From the NCBI GenBank assembly GCA_014730235.1, contig WJIO01000172.1, forward strand, positions 1-21,221: a DNA stretch of 21,221 nucleotides, given 5' to 3'. Origin of the DNA: Candidatus Poribacteria bacterium (lineage in GTDB: Bacteria; Poribacteria; DTPJ01; WJIO01). The position numbers and the translations under genes were made by a program. Positions 10,601-17,920 of the stretch are shown here, piece after piece. A model generated the notes under the pieces. That model ran no database searches. It saw only the letters and a program-made list of their open reading frames with translations, and was not told the origin of the DNA. Numbering within the stretch: the stretch's first letter is position 1; every line of letters starts with the position of its first letter.

Positions 10601-11544
10601 ATGTCCAGGTCTGAGGTGCTCCAATCAATTTTTACATTCATATCATCGAAGTTTCTGCTTGTCATGTTTCTCAGACGGACATCAATATCTTCTGGTGTTT
10701 CAGCTCCTGGCACCAGGTCTTCATCTACATCAAATTCAGTGACGATAATATCAGCACCTATGGTAATATAGAATTCATCCCGACAAACAAAATTGTTACC
10801 AGATTTGACATCCAATACAAAGTGAACCTGATCTGCCAAAGGTTCAAAGTCGTGGTCTATTCCTATGTATTGGAATGTTCCTTTTCTCGTTGTGTTTCCA
10901 AATAGTAAGCCGTAGCTTGTGGTTAATCCGTTGGTTGATAAGTCAACAGTGTTCCAGAGGTTTTGAGTGCCTGTTTGACGAACCAGACCCACCACTCTTG
11001 GATCATCAGTTTTCAGTGTTGCAGTTACTGAATCCATAGAACTGGTAAGCTTATTTTGAAGAGATACGCTCAAGCCTATTATCTCTCCTGGTTCTGCTGC
11101 CGGATCGTTATCGTTACCTACACGGTAAAAATCCCTCTGGGCATTAATGTCAATAATTTTTTCACCGGTCTGGGAATTGACTGCAATTTGTATAGGGTTA
11201 CCACCTGGTGAACCGTTCATTATGGTAAAACCTTTTACTACAGATTCGTTATTTTCCCCTGAGTGAAAATAAAATGCCCTTCCATTATTTTCACAGTCAA
11301 TGATTGTGGATTCCGGGCCGTTTTCTGATTCTACTGTTATGACTTTGCCATTGAAATCCAGATTTTTGTTGTTTTCACCTTTGTAAATACCATCAGCTAC
11401 AATAATCAAATCACCATTTCGTGCCGCATTAATAGCAGCCTGTATTGTAGTATAATTTGACGGTACGCGTATTGTAGCTGCCTGTGCAAAAACACATATG
11501 CCCAGCACAAGTAGCATTGCAATAAAAGTCTTTGTGCTTCTCAT
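7660..11544 (-). CDS. Secreted modular protein: beta-helix with inserted acidic domains, IPT/TIG, cohesin, dockerin, FlgD/T9SS-type tail
   Basis: 1294 aa. Signal peptide 1-23 (MRSTKTFIAMLLVLGICVFAQA). Residues 24-112 begin a right-handed parallel beta-helix (IRVPSNYTTIQAAINAARNGD, then VKGFTIMNG). About residues 116-650 are a very acidic region with four related modules near 151, 276, 395 and 531, each opening with a P-G-[EAD] turn and a beta-strand pattern such as PGETIGIEVTLKN. The beta-helix then resumes at about 650-845 with GYGGGICC, GGGIYC, GGAIGC and GGGIGC rungs. Residues ~850-943 fit an IPT/TIG domain, ~945-1088 a cohesin-like domain (VGQGESFTADIKIADVTGLA), and 1091-1150 a dockerin with two calcium-loop repeats (DVNRDGIVDIFDF, DVNRDSVVDIFDF). 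About 1215-1294 is a FlgD-Ig/T9SS type A-like sorting tail (YPNPFNPETWIPFQLSE ... GIYFYTIRAGEF). A GAGAGG site precedes the ATG. It is likely a surface or matrix protein; any carbohydrate-active role is unproven. Confidence 0.85.
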   Translation of the reverse strand: MRSTKTFIAMLLVLGICVFAQAATIRVPSNYTTIQAAINAARNGDLIIVADGIYKGENNKNLDFNGKVITVESENGPESTIIDCENNGRAFYFHSGENNESVVKGFTIMNGSPGGNPIQIAVNSQTGEKIIDINAQRDFYRVGNDNDPAAEPGEIIGLSVSLQNKLTSSMDSVTATLKTDDPRVVGLVRQTGTQNLWNTVDLSTNGLTTSYGLLFGNTTRKGTFQYIGIDHDFEPLADQVHFVLDVKSGNNFVCRDEFYITIGADIIVTEFDVDEDLVPGAETPEDIDVRLRNMTSRNFDDMNVKIDWSTSDLDIDVDEEEFDVLQSGTTKSVNFEGTLDEDFKGFIDFEITIESERELINIQTFRRHLGMRSQFVAYWIEDDDNDDNDKENDLLDPGDEARIQIMRWNPTSMEVEDVETLLESDDEAIIDIKNADGDYDDLPPHVFAAADDDYELIIATEEEAEFDELTGREVEFTLVVDEDNEDMGEETFIIRIGGSIRYLPPEDIDEFFDAISDSPNISPMNNGNGRPEPGETIGIEVTLKNTYTEDIDEVEAELDSSDDVDIDIDTINYGEIDDDDIRREEFLVYIEEDFEGSIINFTLDFQGEIDGNRENLGNDSFAIPVWNTPEFEGNDFEVLPGTRTPITNPTADGLASAGYGGGICCINNSSPTIDGNIIKNNSANTSGGGIYCGNNSNPLIINNVMFDNSAVTDGGAIGCGDNSTPQVISNTITDNTAANGGGIGCRSTSHPTVLNTILWSNMPTEIFTDSSSSITVSYSDIQDGWPGTNNINSNPRFLNTANDNYKLANNSPAIATGSMALNVPETDIAGNPRPNPSGTDPDMGAYENSLPQVTITVTNVTPSVLTRGAENKNLTIAGSNFANGATVSFSGQGIDINSTSFVNSTQLTVNVDVADNAAVGSRNIIVTNPDGQKYTATDMFRIESTDAVVVSIDTRTLVGQGESFTADIKIADVTGLAGFQMTIVFDPDNLKVNSVEEGSFLSDSNTGDDTFWLDPQINNTLGEVSRISSARIDGGTASGSGVLIKVTFEGKSEGDVQIRIEDLKLSNPNGIEIPSVTTPVTIQITAAPPWDVNRDGIVDIFDFVIIGQFFGQPITGSPNPNPDVNRDSVVDIFDFVLVGQHFGETYTNAAPNRDIWSATPEQLPMLTKIHDIVSLSSDPKFQETKAVLERLISGVQVNKTAVFQNYPNPFNPETWIPFQLSEGTEVNIIIYNSAGQLVRTLDLGFRSPGYYNTKTNSAYWDGLNESGEQVSSGIYFYTIRAGEFTATRKMLMVK

Positions 11545-11910
11545 TTTTTACCTCTCTTCATAATAATTTTAGCAAATATCTGCCGTAATTAGATCATCAT
11601 AGACAAGCAGTCTATTTATGGATTAAAAAAATACAGGATTGGATTAAGTTTTGTGTTTGGTTTTTATACTAATAATTATGTCGCAAATAATATGCCAGAT
11701 GGTTGGGTTTGTAAGAAATTGTTATTCTATTAATTATAGGATGCTTTCAAAGTTTTAGTGGGATTAATATTTTAATGTAGATTTTTACTGTTTAGATCAA
11801 AAGTTGACGATCAGTATCAGAAATCTGACATTAATGAAATTTGTAAACACTATCCAACAATCATACTAACACAAATATACACAAGAATCAATGTAAAATT
11901 TTGTCCGCAA
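11545..11910. other. AT-rich intergenic leader, nothing further recognised
   Basis: This stretch lies upstream of the 1294-aa secreted protein gene. I see no credible coding frame, no RNA gene and no convincing promoter. It must hold the promoter for that gene unless the gene is read from further upstream. Confidence 0.5.
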
Positions 11911-12036
11911 GCATAAAATTTATGTCCGTGAAAACTTTGGCTCTTCCGGTTTGAGTATGGTAATAATTTGAAAATTTTCTCAGCTTTTCATTCCTGCGGA
12001 AGCAGGAATCCAGTATTTGTGCTGATGCTTCTGGAT
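11911..12036 (+). repeat. Palindromic dispersed element, copy A (truncated)
   Basis: Positions 11911-12010 match 14382-14481 in the same orientation with about six mismatches (roughly 94% identity by eye). Looser similarity continues to 12036, immediately before the stop codon of the PL11 gene (12037-12039). The copy keeps the left arm (CTCTTCCGGTTTGAGTATGG) and the core hairpin at 11990-12009 (ATTCCTGC, loop GGAA, GCAGGAAT). It lacks the second core hairpin and right arm seen in copy B. It may also act as a weak structure at the 3' end of the lyase transcript. Confidence 0.85.
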
Positions 12037-14271
12037 TTATTTATCCTTATCAACAGAAAAACATTTACTGGTCATAGGCATCTGTGTGTAACCCATAGCC
12101 TGTATAGCAACATCCAAACGATATAATGGATCTTGCATAAGGCAAATCCTTCGGTCTGAAGCAGGTATATTTGTTGTATATATTCTCATTTCACCGGATA
12201 AGGACATAATTAATTCCTCCCGCCAGTCTCCTAAAATATCGGCCACCGATATTAACCTTCCTTTTATACCAGCTTGGTGGGTTTCACCTTTGTATGAATA
12301 GATGCGGTTTCCCCGGATTAACTCCCTCTGTAAGTCAGCATCCCAGTAAGCTGTTCGGGGGCTTAATCCACCTAAATCAGTTTTTGCAATAAGTTCACCC
12401 CGAGAAGTCCATAACCATTTTTGTTCCGGAAAATCTCTTTCTCCAGAATAACACTCCATACCCTGGTAATTTGCGTCAATGTCAGAGCACATCCCTGAAG
12501 CATGAACATGTTTAGTAGATTCGTCCAAACCCCATAATCTTTCACCGGTAGCTGCATCGGCCAGCCAGCAACCATCGGATACCTGGGCCCTTTCCATTCC
12601 GTAGTATACTTCCAGACCCGGGTGAGATGGATCAATATCACCTATGTAATGGTGATCAGGATGACCCATACCTGATGACCAAAGGCCAACACCGTTGTCG
12701 TCCAGCACACTTGATCCCAGGAATACTTCATCCCGGTCGTCGTTATCCACGTCCACCGCGTGCATGGAATGGGCTCCCTGGCCCCGATAAAGGCCACCAC
12801 CTTCCTGACTGCTCCATTTCCAGAGTTCCCGTAATTTGCCGTTATGGAATTCATATGCAACGGCATACATATTTATATAAGTACCTCGCTCTATAATTAG
12901 ACATGGGGTTTTACCATCCAGATAGGCCACGCATATTTGATTTCTGGATGAATAATTGTAACTTAAAAAACCATCTCTGGAAGGCCAATCTGCTTTTGCT
13001 AATTCTTCCCCTGTTATTCCATTCAGTATGGATAAATACTCAGGCCCGCTTGTAACCTTACCCTCTTCATCTCTGGGATCTTCCTCAGGCCCGGTTTTCA
13101 GGCAGACTTCGGCCTTTCCATCGCCGTCCAGATCATGGACTATCATAGGGGAGTACCATATCCCCTGTTCTATTCCCCATCCCAGATCTTTTCGCCATAG
13201 GAATGTGCCATTTGATAGATATGCTTCCACCTTGTAGGTGCTTGGACTTGGTTTCCAATATTTTACATAGGGATCTACGTTGGCATTGGGTTGTTTGATA
13301 ACATAGTCATATTTTCCATCACCGTTTAGATCTGCTATACCAACTTTCTGGAATGTATAATCACCCTGAAGGGGGATTGATATGTAATTTTTTCCTTCAG
13401 ATGATGGCATAACTTTGGCAGTTTTTGATATTTTGTCTTTTTCTGTGCTTATAAAATAGCGATTTTCTGTATCATGTATAGGGTTATGGTCTATAAAGTC
13501 GCATGTCTTGGTTATAGGGTTATCATTGATTTTTTCCGGTTTACTATCGGATACTGACCGGTAAACATCAAAACCTGTATTTTCTGGATCATCTTTCAAT
13601 AGTCTCCAGCTAAGATACACCTTGTTATCTTTAAGGGGAACAGCTATCAGTCCTCTATCCATTTTTTCCTCAACACGCTCTCTGGCATATCCTGTGACTT
13701 TTGGCTTTGACGCAAGTTTATAATTAATCCAGCCCTTTTCCAGATTTATATCATCCACCCAGGCTTTTACTTTGCCCTTCCCTACAAACCTCAGGTATAT
13801 TTCATCAACATTCCGGGGAACTTTTATAAGCGCTGTTAATTTTGTCCAGTCTTTCGTTCCCCACACACCATCAGATCCGATATCCCACCTTACATTTTTA
13901 TCACCTTTCATGGCAACTGCTGCAAGGCGTATTTCTTCAGCATAGCTGCTCTTTACCCATGCTGTAGCCGTTAATTTTTGGCCAAATTCAACGGGAAGAC
14001 GTTTGGAATTGCTGAAAGCAAAGTCCCGGTCTCCATTATGGGTTATTAATGCAGATTGTTTACCATTATGGTAAGATTTATTGATTAAGATGGCGGAACC
14101 TGTATCTTTTTCTCTTGTCCACCAATTCCATTCTGGTATTTCCTCACCGTTTCCTGATTCAAATCCACCGTTGGGAATAATCATATCTGCCTTAACCTGG
14201 AAGACTGCTAATACGCTTGCAAGTATTATAATTAAAATTAATAGAAAATTTCTGGAAGTATATAATTTCAT
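12037..14271 (-). CDS. Secreted rhamnogalacturonan lyase, polysaccharide lyase family 11 type
   Basis: 744 aa from ATG 14271. A longer frame opens at 14301, but an AAAGGAG ribosome-binding site (14281-14287) lies 9 nt before ATG 14271, and the protein then starts directly with a signal peptide (MKLYTSRNFLLILIIILASV, cleavage near residue 28). Residues ~30-185 look like a CBM4/9-type beta-sandwich (IIPNGGFESGNGEEIPEWNWW, VDDINLEKG). From about 205 the catalytic part matches family PL11 (YesW/YesX type): RGLIAVPLKDNKVYLSWRLL, GWGIEQGIWYSPMIVHDLDG, SGPEYLSILNGITGEE, QDPLYRLDVAIQAMGYTQMP. Calcium-binding loops of the eight-bladed propeller are visible (DLNGDGKYD, DLDGDGKAE, DVDNDDRDE). PL11 enzymes cleave the rhamnose-galacturonate backbone of rhamnogalacturonan I by beta-elimination. 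The gene is bracketed by direct copies of a palindromic element. Endo or exo action cannot be told from sequence alone. Confidence 0.9.
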   Translation of the reverse strand: MKLYTSRNFLLILIIILASVLAVFQVKADMIIPNGGFESGNGEEIPEWNWWTREKDTGSAILINKSYHNGKQSALITHNGDRDFAFSNSKRLPVEFGQKLTATAWVKSSYAEEIRLAAVAMKGDKNVRWDIGSDGVWGTKDWTKLTALIKVPRNVDEIYLRFVGKGKVKAWVDDINLEKGWINYKLASKPKVTGYARERVEEKMDRGLIAVPLKDNKVYLSWRLLKDDPENTGFDVYRSVSDSKPEKINDNPITKTCDFIDHNPIHDTENRYFISTEKDKISKTAKVMPSSEGKNYISIPLQGDYTFQKVGIADLNGDGKYDYVIKQPNANVDPYVKYWKPSPSTYKVEAYLSNGTFLWRKDLGWGIEQGIWYSPMIVHDLDGDGKAEVCLKTGPEEDPRDEEGKVTSGPEYLSILNGITGEELAKADWPSRDGFLSYNYSSRNQICVAYLDGKTPCLIIERGTYINMYAVAYEFHNGKLRELWKWSSQEGGGLYRGQGAHSMHAVDVDNDDRDEVFLGSSVLDDNGVGLWSSGMGHPDHHYIGDIDPSHPGLEVYYGMERAQVSDGCWLADAATGERLWGLDESTKHVHASGMCSDIDANYQGMECYSGERDFPEQKWLWTSRGELIAKTDLGGLSPRTAYWDADLQRELIRGNRIYSYKGETHQAGIKGRLISVADILGDWREELIMSLSGEMRIYTTNIPASDRRICLMQDPLYRLDVAIQAMGYTQMPMTSKCFSVDKDK

Positions 14272-14332
14272 TTGGTAAAGCTCCTTTGATGAAAATTTCA
14301 ATGTAATAAATGTAATATATGATTATGTAAGG

Positions 14333-14361
14333 ATATTAACATATTCTAATATATAGATCAA
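14333..14361 (-). promoter_or_regulatory. Candidate promoter for the PL11 lyase gene
   Basis: On the minus strand TTGATC (14356-14361) and TAATAT (14333-14338) are separated by 17 bp, about 60 bp upstream of the lyase start codon. Both hexamers are near-consensus for sigma70. The region is very AT-rich, so a chance match is possible. Confidence 0.4.
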
Positions 14362-14381
14362 TATAATCACCAAGCATCCAA

Positions 14382-14590
14382 GCATAGAATTTATGTCAGT
14401 GAAAACTTTGGCTCTTCCGGTTTGAGTATGGTAATAATTTGAAAATTCTCTCAGCTTGTCATTCCTGCGAAAGCAGGAATTCAATCTTTATGTAGATCTA
14501 CTGGATTCCTGCTTTCGCAGGAATGACAGCATAAGGAAGTTCCTTATATTTACCACACTAAACCCGGAAGAACCGCAGAATTTTAGTTTT
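14382..14590. repeat. Palindromic MITE-like element, copy B (complete)
   Basis: The left arm (about 14401-14460) and right arm (about 14525-14585) form an imperfect inverted repeat: CTCTTCCGGTTTGAGTATGG on the left is matched by the reverse complement of CCACACTAAACCCGGAAGAA on the right. Inside, 14458-14480 and 14505-14527 are exact 23-bp reverse complements, and each is itself a small hairpin (ATTCCTGC...GCAGGAAT). Positions 14382-14508 are shared with copy A. No open reading frame or transposase lies inside, so it is a non-autonomous, MITE- or REP-like element. It sits between the divergent promoters of the PL11 gene and the glycyl radical enzyme gene. Confidence 0.8.
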
Positions 14591-14604
14591 TAAAATTTAA
14601 ATAC

Positions 14605-14633
14605 TTGACAGACTTAACAACTAATGATAATAT
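14605..14633 (+). promoter_or_regulatory. Sigma70-type promoter of the glycyl radical enzyme operon
   Basis: A perfect -35 box TTGACA (14605-14610) is followed after 17 bp by TAATAT (14628-14633). An overlapping TGATAAT reading offers an extended -10 alternative. Transcription would start near 14640, giving an untranslated leader of about 90 nt. The -35 box lies about 15 bp beyond the right end of the palindromic element. Confidence 0.65.
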
Positions 14634-14707
14634 TGGTGAATTAATTTTTAGCAAATAGGTCAATAGTAAATTTGGTTTTATATAAATTTTACTAACAGCA
14701 GTTTTTA

Positions 14708-14724
14708 TCGCTTATAAAGCGAGG
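14708..14724 (+). promoter_or_regulatory. Small hairpin overlapping the ribosome-binding site of the glycyl radical enzyme gene
   Basis: TCGCTT (14708-14713) pairs perfectly with AAGCGA (14717-14722) across a 3-nt loop. The second arm overlaps the Shine-Dalgarno-like GCGAGG (14719-14724), 6 nt before the ATG at 14731. If formed in mRNA it could lower ribosome access. A 6-bp stem in an AT-rich leader may be chance. Confidence 0.35.
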
Positions 14725-14730
14725 TTATAT

Positions 14731-16785
14731 ATGGCAACAAAATTAAAAGAGTTAGAAAATTATACGGAAATAAAGTTGGATATAGATCCAAACGGCAGGA
14801 GTTATAAACTCCGGGAAATGTATTGGACTAAAAATCATAATAAAGGCCTGGCCAGAAAAAAGGTGGAAGGTTCAGGTGAAAAATCCCTGGTTGGACATGC
14901 AAAGGATTTTGCCATATTATTGGAAGCTAGTGATCCTCTTGTTCTCGATGATGAGCTTATTGTGGGATGTGCCATGGCCCTTCCTGAGGATAGAAACAGC
15001 ATTGATCTGGGTTATTATAACAGCCATTATCCTCCGGGACATGAGACTATACTGAAAATGGGACTTCCCGGCATGAGGGATTATGCCAGAAAAAAGCTTG
15101 AAACAGAGACAGATCCCGGTAAGCGGGATTTTTTGCTTTCTGTGGAAATATCCTATGATGCTGCATGTAAATATGTGGAGAAATTTTCTCAGTATGCCAG
15201 AGATTTGGCTGAAAATGAAGCAAATCCTGTGCGTAAGAAAGAGCTTGAGAAAATATCAGAAGTTTGTCATGAATTGGCTACAGGTAAACCTAAGTCTTTT
15301 TATGCCGCTCTGCAACTGGTTCAGTTCACCAGGGTTTTTGGCGGTCGGGGATGTATAGGTCGCTTTGATCAATGGATGTACCCATTCTATAAAAAAGATA
15401 TTGATGAAGGCAAAATAACCAGGGAAGAAGCTCAGGAACTTCTGGAATGTTTCTGGATCAAGCTGAATCATTACGCGGGTAATAATGACTCCCTGCGTAA
15501 CATATCCCTTGCCGGTCAAACCCGGGATGGTAAAGACGCATGCAATGAGTTGACTTATATGTGCCTGGAAGCTTCGGCAAAAATTATGCTTCCTGAGCCG
15601 AAAATAAATATCCGCTTTTTTTCTGGTTCACCGGAAAAATTACTTGTGGAGTGCTGTAGGGTATTGGCCAAGGGTGTTAATATTATGTCCATATTCAATG
15701 ATGATGTGGTTATACCTGCCATGTCAAACCTTGGAATACCCGTTGAGGATTTACGAGATTACTGCAACGATGGATGTTCAGAACTGATAATGGGCGGTCG
15801 GGGAACTATAGGTTTTGGTGTTTATGATTCTCTAATGCCCTTGAGGGATATAGTTTATAATTCTGAAAATCATAAATACGAAACTTTTGATGAAGTCCTG
15901 GATGATTTCAAAAAACGTCTTATAGCATTTATGCCCAAAGGCCACGGCAAAGATGCGGCTGTGACTTTTCCATATTTTGCAGCAAGTATAGAAGATTGTC
16001 TGGAAAAAGCTTCACCAAAAGGCATACGTTACAGTATATGGGGTTCTATCCTGGCCCAGGTAGGTAATTCATCTGATGGTTTAGCCGCCATAAAAAAGCT
16101 GATATATGAAGATAAAACCCTTACATGGGATGAATTAAGAGATGCTATGAAATCTGACTACAGTGATTTTGAAGCCCTGCGTCAAATGATTATTCATCGC
16201 TCACCTAAATATGGAAATGACGACGATTATGTGGATGAAATAGCAAAGGATGTTTCGGAATATTTCTGCGATGAAGTGCATAAAAGGGGTCAAAATTCAC
16301 CCGGTCCCGGCGGTAAATGGGCGGCTGGCTTCATGTGTTTTGGTATGCAGAGAAAGAAAGACCTGCCAGCTACGCCTGATGGTCGTCGTAAGGGTGACCT
16401 GACAGCCAGCAGCTTTTCACCTTCCGTAGGGATGGACAGAAGCGGTCCTACGGCAGTTTTGAAATCCATCAGCAAAATAGACCTGAAAAAAGCGTCCCAT
16501 GGTTCTGTTCTGGACATGGCCTTACACAGTTCAGCAGTCTGCGATCAGGAGGGTTTCGACAAATTGGTAAGGTTGATAGATTCTTTCCTGACAATGCCCT
16601 GTACAGCAACACTCCAGATGAATATAATAGATAGAGACACTTTGCTAAAGGCACGAGATAATCCAAATGATCCTGAATACAGAACACTTGTAGTCAGAGT
16701 CTGGGGATTCTCCGCTGTCTTTGTAGAACTTGATCCGGCGCTTCAGGATCATGTTATTTCCAGAACAGAGCATGGATTTCATTAA
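14731..16785 (+). CDS. Glycyl radical enzyme (PFL/dehydratase superfamily), short divergent member
   Basis: 684 aa. The C-terminal radical domain reads RVWGFSAVF then QDHVISRTEH, placing the radical-bearing Gly at residue 659. The catalytic Cys is C349 in DGCSE, with E351 two residues later. The GCxE pattern is that of dehydratase and C-X lyase members (glycerol dehydratase, CutC, HypD) rather than pyruvate formate-lyase, which has Cys-Cys. Other family signatures are GHETILKMGLPGM, FNDDVVIPAM and the ATPDGRRKGDLTASSFSP to GPTAVLKSISKIDLKKAS region. At 684 aa it is about 70-160 residues shorter than described members (roughly 760-850). The residue before the radical Gly is Trp658 where family members mostly have Ser, Ala or Gly. 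No activating radical-SAM gene is next to it; a Gfo/Idh/MocA gene follows after 23 bp. Substrate unknown; a sugar-derived polyol or acid is a guess from context. It would need anoxic or low-oxygen conditions. Confidence 0.88.
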   Translation: MATKLKELENYTEIKLDIDPNGRSYKLREMYWTKNHNKGLARKKVEGSGEKSLVGHAKDFAILLEASDPLVLDDELIVGCAMALPEDRNSIDLGYYNSHYPPGHETILKMGLPGMRDYARKKLETETDPGKRDFLLSVEISYDAACKYVEKFSQYARDLAENEANPVRKKELEKISEVCHELATGKPKSFYAALQLVQFTRVFGGRGCIGRFDQWMYPFYKKDIDEGKITREEAQELLECFWIKLNHYAGNNDSLRNISLAGQTRDGKDACNELTYMCLEASAKIMLPEPKINIRFFSGSPEKLLVECCRVLAKGVNIMSIFNDDVVIPAMSNLGIPVEDLRDYCNDGCSELIMGGRGTIGFGVYDSLMPLRDIVYNSENHKYETFDEVLDDFKKRLIAFMPKGHGKDAAVTFPYFAASIEDCLEKASPKGIRYSIWGSILAQVGNSSDGLAAIKKLIYEDKTLTWDELRDAMKSDYSDFEALRQMIIHRSPKYGNDDDYVDEIAKDVSEYFCDEVHKRGQNSPGPGGKWAAGFMCFGMQRKKDLPATPDGRRKGDLTASSFSPSVGMDRSGPTAVLKSISKIDLKKASHGSVLDMALHSSAVCDQEGFDKLVRLIDSFLTMPCTATLQMNIIDRDTLLKARDNPNDPEYRTLVVRVWGFSAVFVELDPALQDHVISRTEHGFH

Positions 16786-16808
16786 GTAAATATTGAAAGG
16801 AGTTTTCA

Positions 16809-17864
16809 ATGGCAGAAAAAATTTACCGGGTTGGCATAATCGGTTGTGGTGGAATGGGTAATTCCCATGCGAAGGCCTTTCAGTCCCATCCCAGAACAGA
16901 GGTCGTTGCGGCTATGGATATTAAACTGGAAGCCGTAAAGAAGCTGGCTGAAAGCCACTCTGTTCCAGGTGTGTATACGGACAGAAAAGAAATGTTTGAA
17001 AAAGAAGACCTGGACATAGTTGATATATGTACCTGGCAGAGCGTAAGGGCAGAGATTACCGTAGACGCTGCTGAAAATACTGATGTTGTGGGTATCTTCG
17101 GCGAAAAACCTATGGCGGCTTCGTATGGTGAATCCCTGGACATGATCGAAGCCTGCGAAAAGAAAGGTATAAAGCTGGCCATCGGGCATCAAAGACGATT
17201 TAACTCTCTGAATACCGAAGCCCGTAGACTTATCCAGGAGGGTGTTATTGGAAAGCCTCAGGCCATGCTGAGACGGGATGGTCATGGCCTGTTAAACAGA
17301 GGCACTCATGAATTGGATGAGATGTGTTATATCCTGGGTGATCCTGAACCCCTATGGGTTATCGGTCAAACTTCTCGTGAGACAGATCGATGGGAAAGGC
17401 GTGTTCGGACTGAAGACCTGTGTATGGGTTTGATTTGCTTTGAGGGTGGAATTCGTGGTGTATATGAAAGCGATCTGCCGGAACCGGGCCTAAGAGGTGA
17501 TGTAGTATATGGAAGTGATGGTATACTAAGACGCAGCGGTGCAGATGGTGGAGTTATGGTTTTAAACAACAAGGAAACCGAATGGCAAATTATAAAACCG
17601 CGCAAACCTGAAACAAACCAGTATCAGGAGTTTATTGACTGGCTGGACGGAAAAATTGAAACCCACCGAAACAATGGCCGTCGGGCAAGTATCGCTATGG
17701 AGTTGATGATGGCCATATACGAATCCCTTCGTATCAAAAATGTTGTTATGCTTCCCCTTGAGACCAGGGAAAACCCCTTGGATCTTATGGTTGAAGATGG
17801 CTCATTGCCTGTCCTTAAACCCGGTCGCTATGACATCCGCGCACCATTCCCTGAACAGAATTAA
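16809..17864 (+). CDS. Gfo/Idh/MocA-family NAD(P)-dependent oxidoreductase
   Basis: 351 aa. The N-terminal Rossmann fold is shown by YRVGIIGCGGMGNSHAKAF (about residues 6-24, GxGxxG type). The family EKP motif is at 99-101 (GEKPMA), giving the catalytic Lys100. GHQRRFN and EGVIGKPQAM follow, and the second catalytic signature reads LLNRGTHELDEM with His167 and Asp170. The Asp usually four residues before the His is Asn163 here, a substitution also seen in some sugar-nucleotide dehydrogenases. The family oxidises or reduces hydroxyl groups on sugars, inositols and uronates in the cytosol. An AAAGGAG site precedes the ATG and the gap to the glycyl radical enzyme gene is 23 bp, so they form one operon. 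A terminator follows. The substrate cannot be assigned from sequence. Confidence 0.9.
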   Translation: MAEKIYRVGIIGCGGMGNSHAKAFQSHPRTEVVAAMDIKLEAVKKLAESHSVPGVYTDRKEMFEKEDLDIVDICTWQSVRAEITVDAAENTDVVGIFGEKPMAASYGESLDMIEACEKKGIKLAIGHQRRFNSLNTEARRLIQEGVIGKPQAMLRRDGHGLLNRGTHELDEMCYILGDPEPLWVIGQTSRETDRWERRVRTEDLCMGLICFEGGIRGVYESDLPEPGLRGDVVYGSDGILRRSGADGGVMVLNNKETEWQIIKPRKPETNQYQEFIDWLDGKIETHRNNGRRASIAMELMMAIYESLRIKNVVMLPLETRENPLDLMVEDGSLPVLKPGRYDIRAPFPEQN

Positions 17865-17873
17865 TAAACATCC

Positions 17874-17900
17874 GAGGGTGGATCTTTATCCACCCTCTTT
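17874..17900 (+). terminator. Terminator of the glycyl radical enzyme-oxidoreductase operon
   Basis: A perfect 9-bp stem GAGGGTGGA/TCCACCCTC with a 6-nt loop is followed by a short T-run. It lies 9 bp after the oxidoreductase stop codon and 20 bp before the next start codon. Confidence 0.75.
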
Positions 17901-17920
17901 ATTTCCTATAAACCAGGAAC

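Noticed and set aside
9833-10771. Open plus-strand frames of 103 and 117 codons within the acidic region
   Set aside because: They are Ser-rich antisense shadows of the Asp/Glu-rich coding frame, with no homology or ribosome-binding site support.
12372-12896. Overlapping short frames on both strands inside the lyase gene
   Set aside because: The PL11 motifs run unbroken through this stretch in the main frame, so these are shadows and there is no frameshift.
14382-14590. CRISPR array or attachment site
   Set aside because: The repeats are inverted, not a regular direct array with spacers, and no cas, integrase or tRNA gene is present.
14731-16785. Calling the glycyl radical enzyme pyruvate formate-lyase
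   Set aside because: Pyruvate formate-lyase has adjacent catalytic cysteines; this protein has GCSE, as in dehydratase or C-X lyase members.
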